Shown here in pieces: positions 21,192 to 29,254 of a DNA stretch of 64,000 bases (positions within the stretch are counted from its first letter, which is position 1; each line of letters begins with the position of its first letter). The stretch comes from Synechococcus sp. CC9605 (GTDB taxonomy: Bacteria > Cyanobacteriota > Cyanobacteriia > PCC-6307 > Cyanobiaceae): the NCBI RefSeq assembly GCF_000012625.1, contig NC_007516.1, positions 124,001 to 188,000 of the forward strand, read 5' to 3'. The position numbers and the translations under genes are program-made. The notes beneath the pieces were generated by a model. It had not been told where the DNA came from. It did no database searches and saw only the letters and a program-made list of their open reading frames with translations.

Positions 21192-22327
21192 TCTATCACC
21201 TCATATTTTTTTGTCGCATCTCTTGTATCAGGCGAAAATCTAATCAAATAGTCTAGAAATGATGTGTAGTCCTCAGCTATTTGATCGTTATCTCTCAGAA
21301 TATATTTTAATTGTTGACTAAATTGTGATGGGGCGGTGTAAATTGGTGAATTTGAAAAAGCAATCATTTCCTCTGTGGATTGTGCGATTGGGAGAAATGA
21401 TACTTGATTAATATCAATACTTTGACAAGGATCTTGCCATACTAATGCCGGTACATTGTTGCTTAACATATCGAACAATACTGAAGAAGGTGCTGAAATT
21501 CCATATGAATAATCTGACCATCTGATAGCATAAGAAGGTCTATTTTCCAGAATAACATTCTCCGGCAATTTTATTTTATTTTTTATGGTATATTGTCCTC
21601 CCGGGTGAGGCCTTAAGGCTACTTTCTTTCCTTTTGCTTTTAAATATTCTGCTAGCCCGAAAAATTGTTCCATGAATTGGTTTACATTGTGTTTTTTTCC
21701 GTATCTGATTGAATGAAGATTTTCACACACAATGCCAATAGGTTCGCTCATATTTTTAGTTATTTTAGGTTGAAGGTTGCGTTTATTTGTTTTTTTAATC
21801 CAAGCTGTTGGACCTAGGTTAATATACTTGCTTCTATGCAATGGACGCAGGTTGCGTTGGAGTCTTGCAGGAACCCATCCACACAAATATTCAGCAGCAA
21901 AGCCGACAGAATTTCCCCATTTTTGTTGGTGGTTCTTATTCATTAAGAAACCGACGCACTCAAAGCCATGCTGAAGAGTGACTGTAGATATTTTTGCTGG
22001 TGCCAACTTGAATATTTCGTGTGTCTCTTCATGAGCAGGTAAGTCACTTTCACTTGCAGATATTAAAAATCCACCCTCAAACTGATTTAGTAGTTTCCAT
22101 GTTTCATATTGACTTTCAATGTTAAAAAGTATGCAATTAATTTCAGATTTCATTGAATGAAGTTCTTTCATCCATGCCGCCTGGCTGTCTCTTTTTGTAA
22201 ATCCTTGCGTTATTAGAATTGTTGGCTTTAAATTTAGGTTATCCGCAGCTATATAAATTAGTGACCTAAGTATATTTACATCTTGTAATAGATTTACTAT
22301 GTATCCTGCAAAATAAGATCCACTCAT
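21188..22327 (-). CDS. Glycerophosphotransferase- or capsule-type GT-B protein
   Basis: A 379-aa protein overlapping both neighbours by 4 bp. Visible features are STVTLQHGFECVGF in the middle, then VALRPHPGG and SYGISAPSSVLFDMLSNNVP then ALVWQD. The order TLQHG, RPHPGG and S-SSVLFD-L-NNVPAL is that seen in CDP-glycerol glycerophosphotransferases and related capsule transferases. That family relation is an inference from motif order alone. The protein appears soluble. It probably adds a sugar or polyol-phosphate to a cell-surface polymer. Confidence 0.6.
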   Translation of the reverse strand: MSGSYFAGYIVNLLQDVNILRSLIYIAADNLNLKPTILITQGFTKRDSQAAWMKELHSMKSEINCILFNIESQYETWKLLNQFEGGFLISASESDLPAHEETHEIFKLAPAKISTVTLQHGFECVGFLMNKNHQQKWGNSVGFAAEYLCGWVPARLQRNLRPLHRSKYINLGPTAWIKKTNKRNLQPKITKNMSEPIGIVCENLHSIRYGKKHNVNQFMEQFFGLAEYLKAKGKKVALRPHPGGQYTIKNKIKLPENVILENRPSYAIRWSDYSYGISAPSSVLFDMLSNNVPALVWQDPCQSIDINQVSFLPIAQSTEEMIAFSNSPIYTAPSQFSQQLKYILRDNDQIAEDYTSFLDYLIRFSPDTRDATKKYEVIE

Positions 22328-23859
22328 GGTCTACCCCCAGAGACTTGATACCTAGTCATTAAATCAGTCAAATACGTATATTTACAATTGAATGCCTCTT
22401 GAAGAAGAGAGCTTAAAGACTTGCTTATGAATAAGAAGAGAATCCTTTGCCTTATATGATTTCTAGGACTTACCAATCTTTCTTCCCTATATCTATATTT
22501 TAATATCCTATCAACATCTTTGGCGATATTAGGCGCTAAATTCTTTATTTTTTTGATATTCAATTGCAATACAGTGATATTGCTGAGATGTACTTTCTCT
22601 AAGTGCTCTTTCCATTTTGTTTGAATGTGTGCATGGCAATTATCGGTAAATTGAATGTAATATTCGTTGTTATATTGTTCAATTCCAAAGTTGCAAAATC
22701 CTGACCTTGAAAGCCTCATAGCATTAGCTATGGGAAATTGATCGACTGGAAAATCTGCCGACAACTTTTGTTTATCTAAATTAAAATGTATCGCTGTTAT
22801 TTGTACTTGTTCAACAGTGTGCTTTACCGTTAATGTTTTTTTGAAGAATCTAACTGTGTTATCCGCTTGAGCTTCGGGGTTATAATTTGCATTACATTTG
22901 TCTATAAACCCTGGAAGTGAATCATTGTTAAGCTTTAAAGTATCGTGCTTGTAATGATGAATTAACTCACCTGTGGAGCGGTAGATCAGATCTGTAAAAT
23001 CACTGTATAAGTTATAGCCATTAGACAACACTTGGCAGCCATAAGACAATGCCGTAATGCATCTATTAGATGACTTTGCAATTGAAAATTGTTGATGACT
23101 CACAGGTATTATTGTAACATGAGCTTCGCGCAATAATTTAGCTTCTAGCTGAGGTGACCATAATTCTACATTAGCTTCTATTGGCAGATTTGATATGAAG
23201 GATAAATTTTCTTGAGTGAGCGCACGTTCATTCGTTAAAATAGTAAACGTGATCGAACCAAAACTTTTTCTAAATTGGAATAATGAATTTGAGTAATTGG
23301 CCAAATTTTTTATTCCAACTTCGAAATATGGATTATCCCCAATACCGAACCAAAGAATATTTAAATGGCCGGATGCTTTCCACGAATTAACCTTTTGACT
23401 TATCAGCTCTTCTGTTTCTTCTGATAAAATATTAGATTCACAAGTATCTTTAACTAAATGGATGCTTTTTTTTGGTACGAACTTTGCAGCTATTTCTTTC
23501 ATTTTTTCTGTCGAGCATATTACAAAGTCGCACATTATTGATGCGATTTTTATCCAATTATATTTATCATGAAGTAAATTTAATGTCTCATCGCTAAAGT
23601 AGTCGTCAAACAAATCAATGCCAACACCGATCCCACAAGATTTGCAAAAAGAGATTATACGGAGAGAATCTAAGCCATATACTTTTACTATTATAGCTAT
23701 ATTTACTTCTTTAAGTAATTTAACCGAGACTTTATTAATTGGCTTATAAACTAGCTCCACATTTTTAGCTTTTATAAATGGCTCTAGGCGTTTATATCTA
23801 ATTCTTGCACCGCCCGAGTTCATCCATTCTTTGTTCGGATAGATAATTAAAGCTTTCAT
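22324..23859 (-). CDS. Glycosyltransferase-like protein with a GT-B module and a unique C-terminal domain
   Basis: 511 aa, ATG at 23859 in an ATGA overlap with the upstream gene. Residues 1-330 resemble the first module of the 848-aa protein at 16144: LIIYPNKEWMNSGGARIRYK, LNILWFGIGDNPYFEVGIKN and SIAKSSNRCITALSYGCQVL. The last ~170 residues (VEQVQITAIHFNLDKQKLSA ... YYIQFTDNCHAHIQ) are not recognised. The shared KSSNR/KSNNR motif with the 848-aa protein supports a related transferase module. Function in surface glycan assembly is inferred from the operon. Confidence 0.6.
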   Translation of the reverse strand: MKALIIYPNKEWMNSGGARIRYKRLEPFIKAKNVELVYKPINKVSVKLLKEVNIAIIVKVYGLDSLRIISFCKSCGIGVGIDLFDDYFSDETLNLLHDKYNWIKIASIMCDFVICSTEKMKEIAAKFVPKKSIHLVKDTCESNILSEETEELISQKVNSWKASGHLNILWFGIGDNPYFEVGIKNLANYSNSLFQFRKSFGSITFTILTNERALTQENLSFISNLPIEANVELWSPQLEAKLLREAHVTIIPVSHQQFSIAKSSNRCITALSYGCQVLSNGYNLYSDFTDLIYRSTGELIHHYKHDTLKLNNDSLPGFIDKCNANYNPEAQADNTVRFFKKTLTVKHTVEQVQITAIHFNLDKQKLSADFPVDQFPIANAMRLSRSGFCNFGIEQYNNEYYIQFTDNCHAHIQTKWKEHLEKVHLSNITVLQLNIKKIKNLAPNIAKDVDRILKYRYREERLVSPRNHIRQRILFLFISKSLSSLLQEAFNCKYTYLTDLMTRYQVSGGRP

Positions 23860-25841
23860 GGCGTAAGCTCTTTGATATTAGTTACCTGTTTTTCAATTCT
23901 TATGAAGTTACTTATAATATCCTCTGTTAAAGATCTATCTATTGTGATTGTTGAATTGATTGTAGGATAGTTAATGTATTGTACACTTAAACGAGTAGAG
24001 CATACATTATTTTTGCCAGCTAAAACTGCTTTACATGAAAGTTGAACCAAGAACTGATTTAGATCCGATACTACCTCGTTTCTTCTAATCTCTGCCAAAA
24101 TTGTTTCGCTATTGTACAAGCAAAAATCATAGTGATTTGAAAGCACATTGATTTCAGATGAATACAGAAATGATGTAAGATTTTTGGCTACAAGTGCTAA
24201 GCGGCCTGATTGTGAAAAGCTATTAAATGTTGGATACATACCACAACTTATATTCTCATATAATTCACCTTTTTTCGAGCTACTCAGATAACTTAATATG
24301 CACCCACTCGAAAATGCATTATATTTATTAAGGTTACTTTGAAGTATTGAGATGACATTCGAATCTTGGAGTACAATATTCTCATTTATGAATAAAATAT
24401 GCGACTTATTGTCTATGATCGAGGCAAGTTGCTTTACATCCGTAATAATATCAAAATCTATGATAATTTGCCATTCTTTTAATATTTTTACCATTCTTTT
24501 TCTCAGCTTATTTATGTTATTGCTGTTAGATTTGAAGACAATTTTTTTTGTTCGAACCTGGCTCTGATGATGTATAGAGAGAATCATTTCTTCTGTTATA
24601 TTTTCTGGTTTATCTGTATTTACTAAAATGATTAATGCTTTATTTGCCGGATTTATGTCTTCTTCCTTCAAAATATCGTATGGCAGAACAGGGTGAGCAC
24701 TATATGGTACTTTATTTTCACCTGGACAGATGCATATTGGCCCCTCTATGTCTTTGTACTGTGGATTTTCTGAAGCTTTTTTGCTTATTAAATATGGATA
24801 TGAATCATTGGTTTCCTTCAGGCTCTCTGTTTGCCTCTTTGGGAATGAGGCTTGAAGTTTATAGAGAGGATTGCTATCGTATTCATTTGTAATAAGAATG
24901 TCAACTGAATCAACATCCATGTCGGAATCAATAACTTTAACAATACCGTTCACAATTGTTGATATCGTTGGATATGCTTTTTGTGGTATGGCTAGTGTTG
25001 TGCCCTGGCAGTTTGGGTCATATTCTTTTAGTATTTTTATTCCATGTACCTCCTTAATCCATTTGCGGAAATCCTCGTTTGCATAGCCTATTCCTATGTC
25101 TTGATGCCCAGTTTTCATAAGCAAATAATCTATTTTGCATTTGTTGGGTGTATCCCTTAATTTGTTTGTATACTTATTTAGCGACTCTATTATGCCAAAT
25201 TCGTTATATGCGTCGACCAATTCAGAATAATGGTACCCTCCTGGAATCAACGAAGGAAAATAAATTATCTCTAAATCATTAATCTCATTGTGATCTGAAT
25301 TTGCATCAATAATAAATATTGGCATAAATTCATTGTCCAAGGAAACTACTACTGTTTCAAGTCCCTGAAATTCTCCTTCGGATTGGCTCTTCAATTGCTT
25401 TAGCTTCAAATCAGGTGTTAGCAATGCTTGGTAAAAATAATATCCACTTGTTTTAAGCGATTTTCCTGCAGGTTCAAGTTTTACCTTTAGGTTTTTGTTT
25501 TTTGTAATTGATGTGCTGATTAGAGTGTTTCTTGTTATTAACTTCTCTATTTGCTTTTTATTTTCTTTTCCGTCCTTTTCATCTGCAAACCCAGGGCAGC
25601 ATTTTTTCAAAATTTCCAGGTTTTCATTGCTTAGGCTGTCTAATATTGTTTTAATTTCAAAATTCTGATTTTCTCTTTGAATTAATTTTGCTAGGTAATA
25701 ATCCCTTCTTTTTCTTATGTGCAGCGAGTTGGTTGGGCTTATGTTGTTTTTTTCTTCTTTTAATATTTTTTCCGCTAAGCTGCAATATTCTTTGTATCTT
25801 TTATCTCTTTCCAGCTCATGAAGTTCTTTTAGAAATTGCAT
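23856..25841 (-). CDS. Large protein with a possible GT2-like C-terminal domain
   Basis: 661 aa, ATG at 25841, first gene of the operon 25841-20154. I do not recognise the N-terminal ~370 residues, which include helical text (LHELERDKRYKEYCSLAEKI) and an aspartate-rich stretch (DVDSVDILITNEYDSNP). From about residue 395 the text KALIILVNTDKPENITEEMI, then LSIHHQSQVRTKKIVFK, resembles the start of a GT-A family 2 domain, and HILFINENIVLQDSNV could be its metal-binding strand with Asp replaced by Asn and Glu (INEN). The canonical DxD is thus not evident. Function unknown; an inactive or divergent transferase is possible. Confidence 0.5.
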   Translation of the reverse strand: MQFLKELHELERDKRYKEYCSLAEKILKEEKNNISPTNSLHIRKRRDYYLAKLIQRENQNFEIKTILDSLSNENLEILKKCCPGFADEKDGKENKKQIEKLITRNTLISTSITKNKNLKVKLEPAGKSLKTSGYYFYQALLTPDLKLKQLKSQSEGEFQGLETVVVSLDNEFMPIFIIDANSDHNEINDLEIIYFPSLIPGGYHYSELVDAYNEFGIIESLNKYTNKLRDTPNKCKIDYLLMKTGHQDIGIGYANEDFRKWIKEVHGIKILKEYDPNCQGTTLAIPQKAYPTISTIVNGIVKVIDSDMDVDSVDILITNEYDSNPLYKLQASFPKRQTESLKETNDSYPYLISKKASENPQYKDIEGPICICPGENKVPYSAHPVLPYDILKEEDINPANKALIILVNTDKPENITEEMILSIHHQSQVRTKKIVFKSNSNNINKLRKRMVKILKEWQIIIDFDIITDVKQLASIIDNKSHILFINENIVLQDSNVISILQSNLNKYNAFSSGCILSYLSSSKKGELYENISCGMYPTFNSFSQSGRLALVAKNLTSFLYSSEINVLSNHYDFCLYNSETILAEIRRNEVVSDLNQFLVQLSCKAVLAGKNNVCSTRLSVQYINYPTINSTITIDRSLTEDIISNFIRIEKQVTNIKELTP

Positions 25842-26179
25842 TTCATTGATTGAAGAGTTTCGTTATATCTAAAAATTATTGCAATCATTCTTCTTTGTCA
25901 TTTCGGTATTCAAAATTGCCTTCCTTAGGGTTAGGCAGTTGATTTGTATTGCTGAATTAGCGCCTTTGCGGTTGTGTGCTTCTGTGGTGAGTGTTCAAGC
26001 ATGACTTTAACCCAATTTTGAGATGATTAGCTTCGCACTAGTTGCATGCCGAAGTTAGCCATTCAATGCCAGATTATTTGGCATTGAATATACTATTCCA
26101 CTATATCAAATTTTGTTGTTTAGGCTTTAGTCATTTTGCTTCTCTCCCCTAACGGTGCTGTTCTGATAGCCAATCTAAG
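25842..26179. other. Gap upstream of the AT-rich operon
   Basis: 338 bp. It must contain the promoter of the 25841-20154 operon. The sequence changes from AT-rich to GC-rich toward the right, where the rfbC ghost begins. No gene is supported here. Confidence 0.5.
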
Positions 26180-26336
26180 GTTGACTCTATGGTCCTCCTG
26201 CAGACTTTACTGCACCATTTCTGGTGTGGGTTCGTCGCCGACGTCCAGTCACGGTGATCGCCAAAGGTGCCGGCGTGATTTGCAGGGGGTCTTGCATTCA
26301 TACACCGGACAAGGTTGTGAGTTGTTGAAACTGCAT
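26180..26336 (-). pseudogene. rfbC ghost (dTDP-4-dehydrorhamnose 3,5-epimerase N-terminus)
   Basis: From an ATG at 26336 on the minus strand the text reads MQFQQLTTLSGV-stop-MQDPLQITPAP, then in another frame TFGDHRDWTSATNPHQK. It aligns with the usual RfbC start (MQ-QLTT-SG ... GPLLITP-VFGD-RG-F-ESWN). An internal stop and a frameshift disable it, and the rest of the gene is missing. Conserved text is short, so this is less certain than the rfbA ghost. Confidence 0.6.
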
Positions 26337-26384
26337 GGCTTACTTACAGGCTGGTGCGCAGAGCTGTGTGATCCCTCACTTTCT

Positions 26385-26826
26385 CCTCGAGCATTTGGAG
26401 TAGATATCAGCCGTAGTCACTCTTCTTTAACGCTCGCGCCATTTGGTCGAGTTGTTCGTCGATGATCCAGTTGTGACGCTAGATCACATCATCTGGCCAG
26501 TCCACTTTCAGGCTCTGGCGGTGTCTAGAGTGCGGATGTAGGGCCTGTATTGTTGAGGGTGTCGCAGGTGCCGGTGTCAAGCCAGGCCCTACCACGGCCC
26601 ATCAGTTCCACCTGCAGTAACCCTTCAATGAGTTACTTCTTATTGAGATCGCTGATCTCTATTTCCTCATGAGCAGAGGCTCGACCTGTCGAGGCCGCCC
26701 CACAACGTTCTTGTTGCAGAAGTACAAGTCGGTGACGACGTAGCGGCTACTTGTCTGTTGTGGTTTTCACCAGTTTCAGCACGCGGCCATTGGCATCGAA
26801 CTCGGCCACGCGATAGCGCTTGTGGC
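26385..26826 (-). pseudogene. rfbA ghost (glucose-1-phosphate thymidylyltransferase C-terminal half)
   Basis: The minus strand read from 26826 gives RYRVAEFDANGRVLKLV, then across frameshifts EIEISDLNKK and LQVELMGRGRAWLDTGTCDT then LNN, and finally a DDEQL-like stretch. These match the RfbA core (YGVAEFD-GRV, GELEI-D-N--YL, GRG-AWLDTGT--SL, the SGYG end). Several stops and frameshifts are present and the N-terminal catalytic GGxGTRL region is absent. rfbA followed by rfbC is the usual dTDP-rhamnose order. No gene on the plus strand here is credible. Confidence 0.75.
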
Positions 26827-26858
26827 TACTGAAGGGTTAGTAATGATCGTCTCGCCTT

Positions 26859-27058
26859 AGGCGGCTGCTGGCCTTGGTGGTGATGCTCCTGGGTTTGGCA
26901 TCACTGCCATCCCCACTGGAATCCCGACCGTGTCGGGGGTGCGCCATCACCAGCAGCGGCCGTCTGAGCTGGTCTGCAGCAGCTGGGGGCGCCAGGGTCA
27001 TCGCAGGGATTCCCTTCACTGCGATTTCTGCGGCGCGTCGCTGCCTTCCAGGGCCTGA
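26859..27058 (+). pseudogene. 3' fragment of the channel gene (right border copy)
   Basis: About 200 bp match the end of the channel gene at 5652-5852, from the S6 helix to the zinc-ribbon tail, with about 10% mismatches. A base is missing near 26897 (GGGTTTGGCATC against GGGTTTCGGCATC), so the frame is broken. The 5' three quarters of the gene are absent. The fragment ends convergently inside rnc, as in the ancestral arrangement. Confidence 0.85.
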
Positions 27059-27741
27059 AGGGCGGCTGTTGCCGCGTTCTGCTCGGCCTCCTTGCGGGAT
27101 CTGCCTTTGGCTTCCGCCAGATTCCTGCCTTGGATGCTCACCTGGCAGCGGAAGCGTTCGGGGTCGCCGTGCTGGCGGCTGCATTCCTCGGTGGCGTAGC
27201 GGGGCAGGCCGAGGCCCTGGCCCTGGCTCCACTCCTGCAGTGTTGTTTTACCGCCGAACTGATGGGGAGTCGCCAGCACCGCTTGGGTGGTGGCAGACCA
27301 GTGGGGGGTCAGCCAGCGGTGAATCGCCTTGAGGTTGCCTAGGGCGGTGTACAACGCACCGATCAGAGCTTCGGTGGCATCGGCCCGCAGCCTGGATCGT
27401 GCGGAACGATCCCCCTGGGCGTGCCGCCCCAGCAGCAGGTGCTCCTCGATGCCAAGAGCTTCACCCACGTCAGCCAGCCAGCGGTCGCTTACCAGCTGGG
27501 CTCTAAGGTTGGAGCAGGCACCCACCGTGAGATCGGCGTGGTGGCGATCAATGAATTCGGTGGCGGCAAGCCGCAGCACCGCATCACCAAGGAACTCGAG
27601 CCGTTCCAGGTTCCGGTCTCGGCCGCTCGAGACGTGGGTCATTGCCTGATCCACCAGAATCAGGAGCTCCGGTTCGATCGGGATCTCAGCATCGAGGCGC
27701 TGGATCAGGTCGGTGAGTTCTGCGGCGCGGGATGGATCCAC
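27016..27741 (-). CDS. rnc: Ribonuclease III
   Basis: 241 aa from a GTG at 27741 (VDPSRAAELTDLIQRLDAEI). The frame remains open to 27810, but those codons are the 3' end of the RNase P RNA, so the GTG is chosen. The RNase III signature RNLERLEFLGDAVLRL is present near residue 40, and the dsRNA-binding domain (KTTLQEWSQGQGLGLPRYAT ... RSRKEAEQNAATAALQAL) is C-terminal. The enzyme cleaves double-stranded RNA in rRNA and mRNA processing. It lies directly downstream of rnpB on the same strand. Confidence 0.93.
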   Translation of the reverse strand: MDPSRAAELTDLIQRLDAEIPIEPELLILVDQAMTHVSSGRDRNLERLEFLGDAVLRLAATEFIDRHHADLTVGACSNLRAQLVSDRWLADVGEALGIEEHLLLGRHAQGDRSARSRLRADATEALIGALYTALGNLKAIHRWLTPHWSATTQAVLATPHQFGGKTTLQEWSQGQGLGLPRYATEECSRQHGDPERFRCQVSIQGRNLAEAKGRSRKEAEQNAATAALQALEGSDAPQKSQ

Positions 27742-27770
27742 AGGGAGTCCTTGGCAACGCGGAAAGGTTG

Positions 27771-28162
27771 GTGAAAGCAGGACATAAGCCGGGTTCTGTT
27801 CACGCCTCACAGAGTTTGGTCTGCAGAGGGTGGGTGGTTATCTATCTGGGACCGCCGTTACCGACGGCCTCAAGCGGCGCGTTCAAGCGGAACGGGGCCA
27901 ATGGCCAGCCGTCGTTCCTTGGCCTTGCTCCCAGCCGGGGTTTACCGAGCCAGCACCTCTCGATGCTGCTGGTGCGCTCTTACCGCACCTTTGCACCCTT
28001 GCCTGTGCCGGCGAACCGGCCATCGGCGGTGTGTTTCTGTGGCACTCTCCTCACGGTCACCCGCACTGGGCGTTACCCAGCAAGCCTGGCCATCAGGGAG
28101 CCCGGACTTTCCTCAGCCGACACTCAAAGAGATCGGCCGCAACCACCTCGCCTGCTTTCAGA
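27771..28162 (-). ncRNA. rnpB: RNase P RNA
   Basis: On the minus strand the sequence contains the conserved RNase P elements GAGGAAAGTCCGGGCTCCCT near the 5' side, GAGGAGAGTGCCACAGAAAC, and AGAACCCGGCTTATG near the 3' end. The ends can pair as helix P1: GAAAGCAGG at about 28159-28151 with CCTGCTTTC at 27781-27773. Length is about 390 nt, normal for cyanobacterial type A. This ribozyme matures tRNA 5' ends. End positions are set from P1 and may be off by several bases. It overlaps no real coding gene. Confidence 0.93.
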
Positions 28163-28197
28163 TCTCATCATGCCTCGTGGGCATAATTCAGAGGTCT

Positions 28198-28271
<74 letters not shown>

Positions 28272-28364
28272 TGAGAATTACTGAAGAAGTAGTGAGCGCT
28301 ACATCTGGTGGGGTGGGCAGATCGTTTACCACCGCTAGGGTTGTTGCAACCGGGTGTGGGTGCC

Positions 28365-28691
28365 ATGACCCAGCTTCACGATCTCCGTCTGCGGCTGTTG
28401 GTGCAGCAGGAAAGTGAGCGGATTGCGGAATCTCAGCCCACCGACATAGACCTGTCGGTGGTTCAGGCCCGCTGTCTGTGTTGGCTTGCTCTCCTGGCGG
28501 AAGCCCATGAGGACCAAGCCAGTGACGCCGAACGCCGCGGCGACACCGAACAAGCTATGGGTTGGTTTGCCGACTCGATGCGTCTGCGGGATGTGATTGG
28601 TGTGGTGACGTCCATTGAGATCCCCCTGCCCGACACGGCTGCTGAGGGTGGATCTCAGCCCGAGGAGGATCGCGGGCCTCAGGCTGCTTGA
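28365..28691 (+). CDS. Small conserved cyanobacterial protein, function unknown
   Basis: 108 aa from an ATG at 28365 (MTQLHDLRLRLLVQQESERI). Mainly helical, with an acidic, disordered tail (AAEGGSQPEEDRGPQAA). No membrane segment, Cys cluster or catalytic motif is seen. It precedes another small protein on the same strand by 37 bp; the two may form an operon ending at the terminator near 29245. Codon and base use match the core genome. Confidence 0.6.
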   Translation: MTQLHDLRLRLLVQQESERIAESQPTDIDLSVVQARCLCWLALLAEAHEDQASDAERRGDTEQAMGWFADSMRLRDVIGVVTSIEIPLPDTAAEGGSQPEEDRGPQAA

Positions 28692-28728
28692 TCAGTGGCA
28701 TAGTGGGGGATGACCGCGAGGGACTGCA

Positions 28729-29193
28729 TTGCCGGAAGAGCCCTGCCAGTGCCCGGATTGCCAACGGTTTTACCGGGAGCATGACCGGTTGATCCGTGAA
28801 TCTCCAACACTTCGTCAGCAACAGGAGCTCAACTGGGCAGCACTCCAATCGTTCCGCACTCTTTCCGGTCGCGTTCTGGAAGATCTGCAGAAGCAACATG
28901 GGTCCCGCCAGATCCCTGATGCTGCCGCTGCGAAGCCTGCAGCAGGTGCGCCCGTCCCGGAGGAATCCGGAGATGCCCTCCAGCAGGCCATTGCTGACCT
29001 GGAGAACATCAATGCTCATCTGTTCTCAATTGAGGCCTTGATGGAGCGCGTGTTTGATGTGCGCGTGCCTGAGGAGATCGAGCAAAAGTTCCGCGAACTG
29101 GCCGGCGAGCTGGCACCCGATCCGTTGAATGTGGATCGTCTGCGGCTGAATCGATTGCTTCACCAGACGCCGGACCTACCCGATCGCAGCTGA
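28729..29193 (+). CDS. Conserved protein with N-terminal CxCxxC, function unknown
   Basis: 154 aa. The only in-frame start is TTG at 28729 (PEEPCQCPDCQRFYREHDRL); a TGA lies six codons upstream. The N-terminal CQCPDC could bind a metal. The middle is low-complexity (AAAAKPAAGAPVPEES), followed by a helical C-terminal domain (ALQQAIADLENINAHLFSIE, then FDVRVPEEIEQKFRELAGEL). A clear terminator follows. Not assigned to a named family. Confidence 0.62.
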   Translation: MPEEPCQCPDCQRFYREHDRLIRESPTLRQQQELNWAALQSFRTLSGRVLEDLQKQHGSRQIPDAAAAKPAAGAPVPEESGDALQQAIADLENINAHLFSIEALMERVFDVRVPEEIEQKFRELAGELAPDPLNVDRLRLNRLLHQTPDLPDRS

Positions 29194-29212
29194 AGGCTTA
29201 GGCCCCTGCATC

Positions 29213-29245
29213 AGAGCCCTGGACTAAGAATCCAGGGCTTTTTTG
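29213..29245 (+). terminator. Rho-independent terminator
   Basis: Stem AGCCCTGGA / TCCAGGGCT (29215-29223 with 29231-29239) with loop CTAAGAA, followed by six Ts. It ends the small-protein operon and lies just before the convergent glgP stop at 29255; the reverse orientation has no good U-tract. Confidence 0.88.
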
Positions 29246-29254
29246 TACTTGGTT

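Larger units (their letters stand above)
26859..27741. repeat. Right border copy of the channel/rnc junction
   Basis: Partner of the direct repeat at 5652-6092. Here rnc is whole and the channel gene is truncated, the reverse of the left copy. Together the two copies delimit the inserted or duplicated ~21 kb. Confidence 0.85.

Noticed and set aside
26136-26465. Small plus-strand gene (109 aa)
   Set aside because: It lies antisense to the rfbC/rfbA ghosts and has no recognisable sequence or ribosome site.
27742-27810. N-terminal extension of RNase III
   Set aside because: The codons are the 3' end of rnpB (reverse of the AACCCGGCTTATG element).
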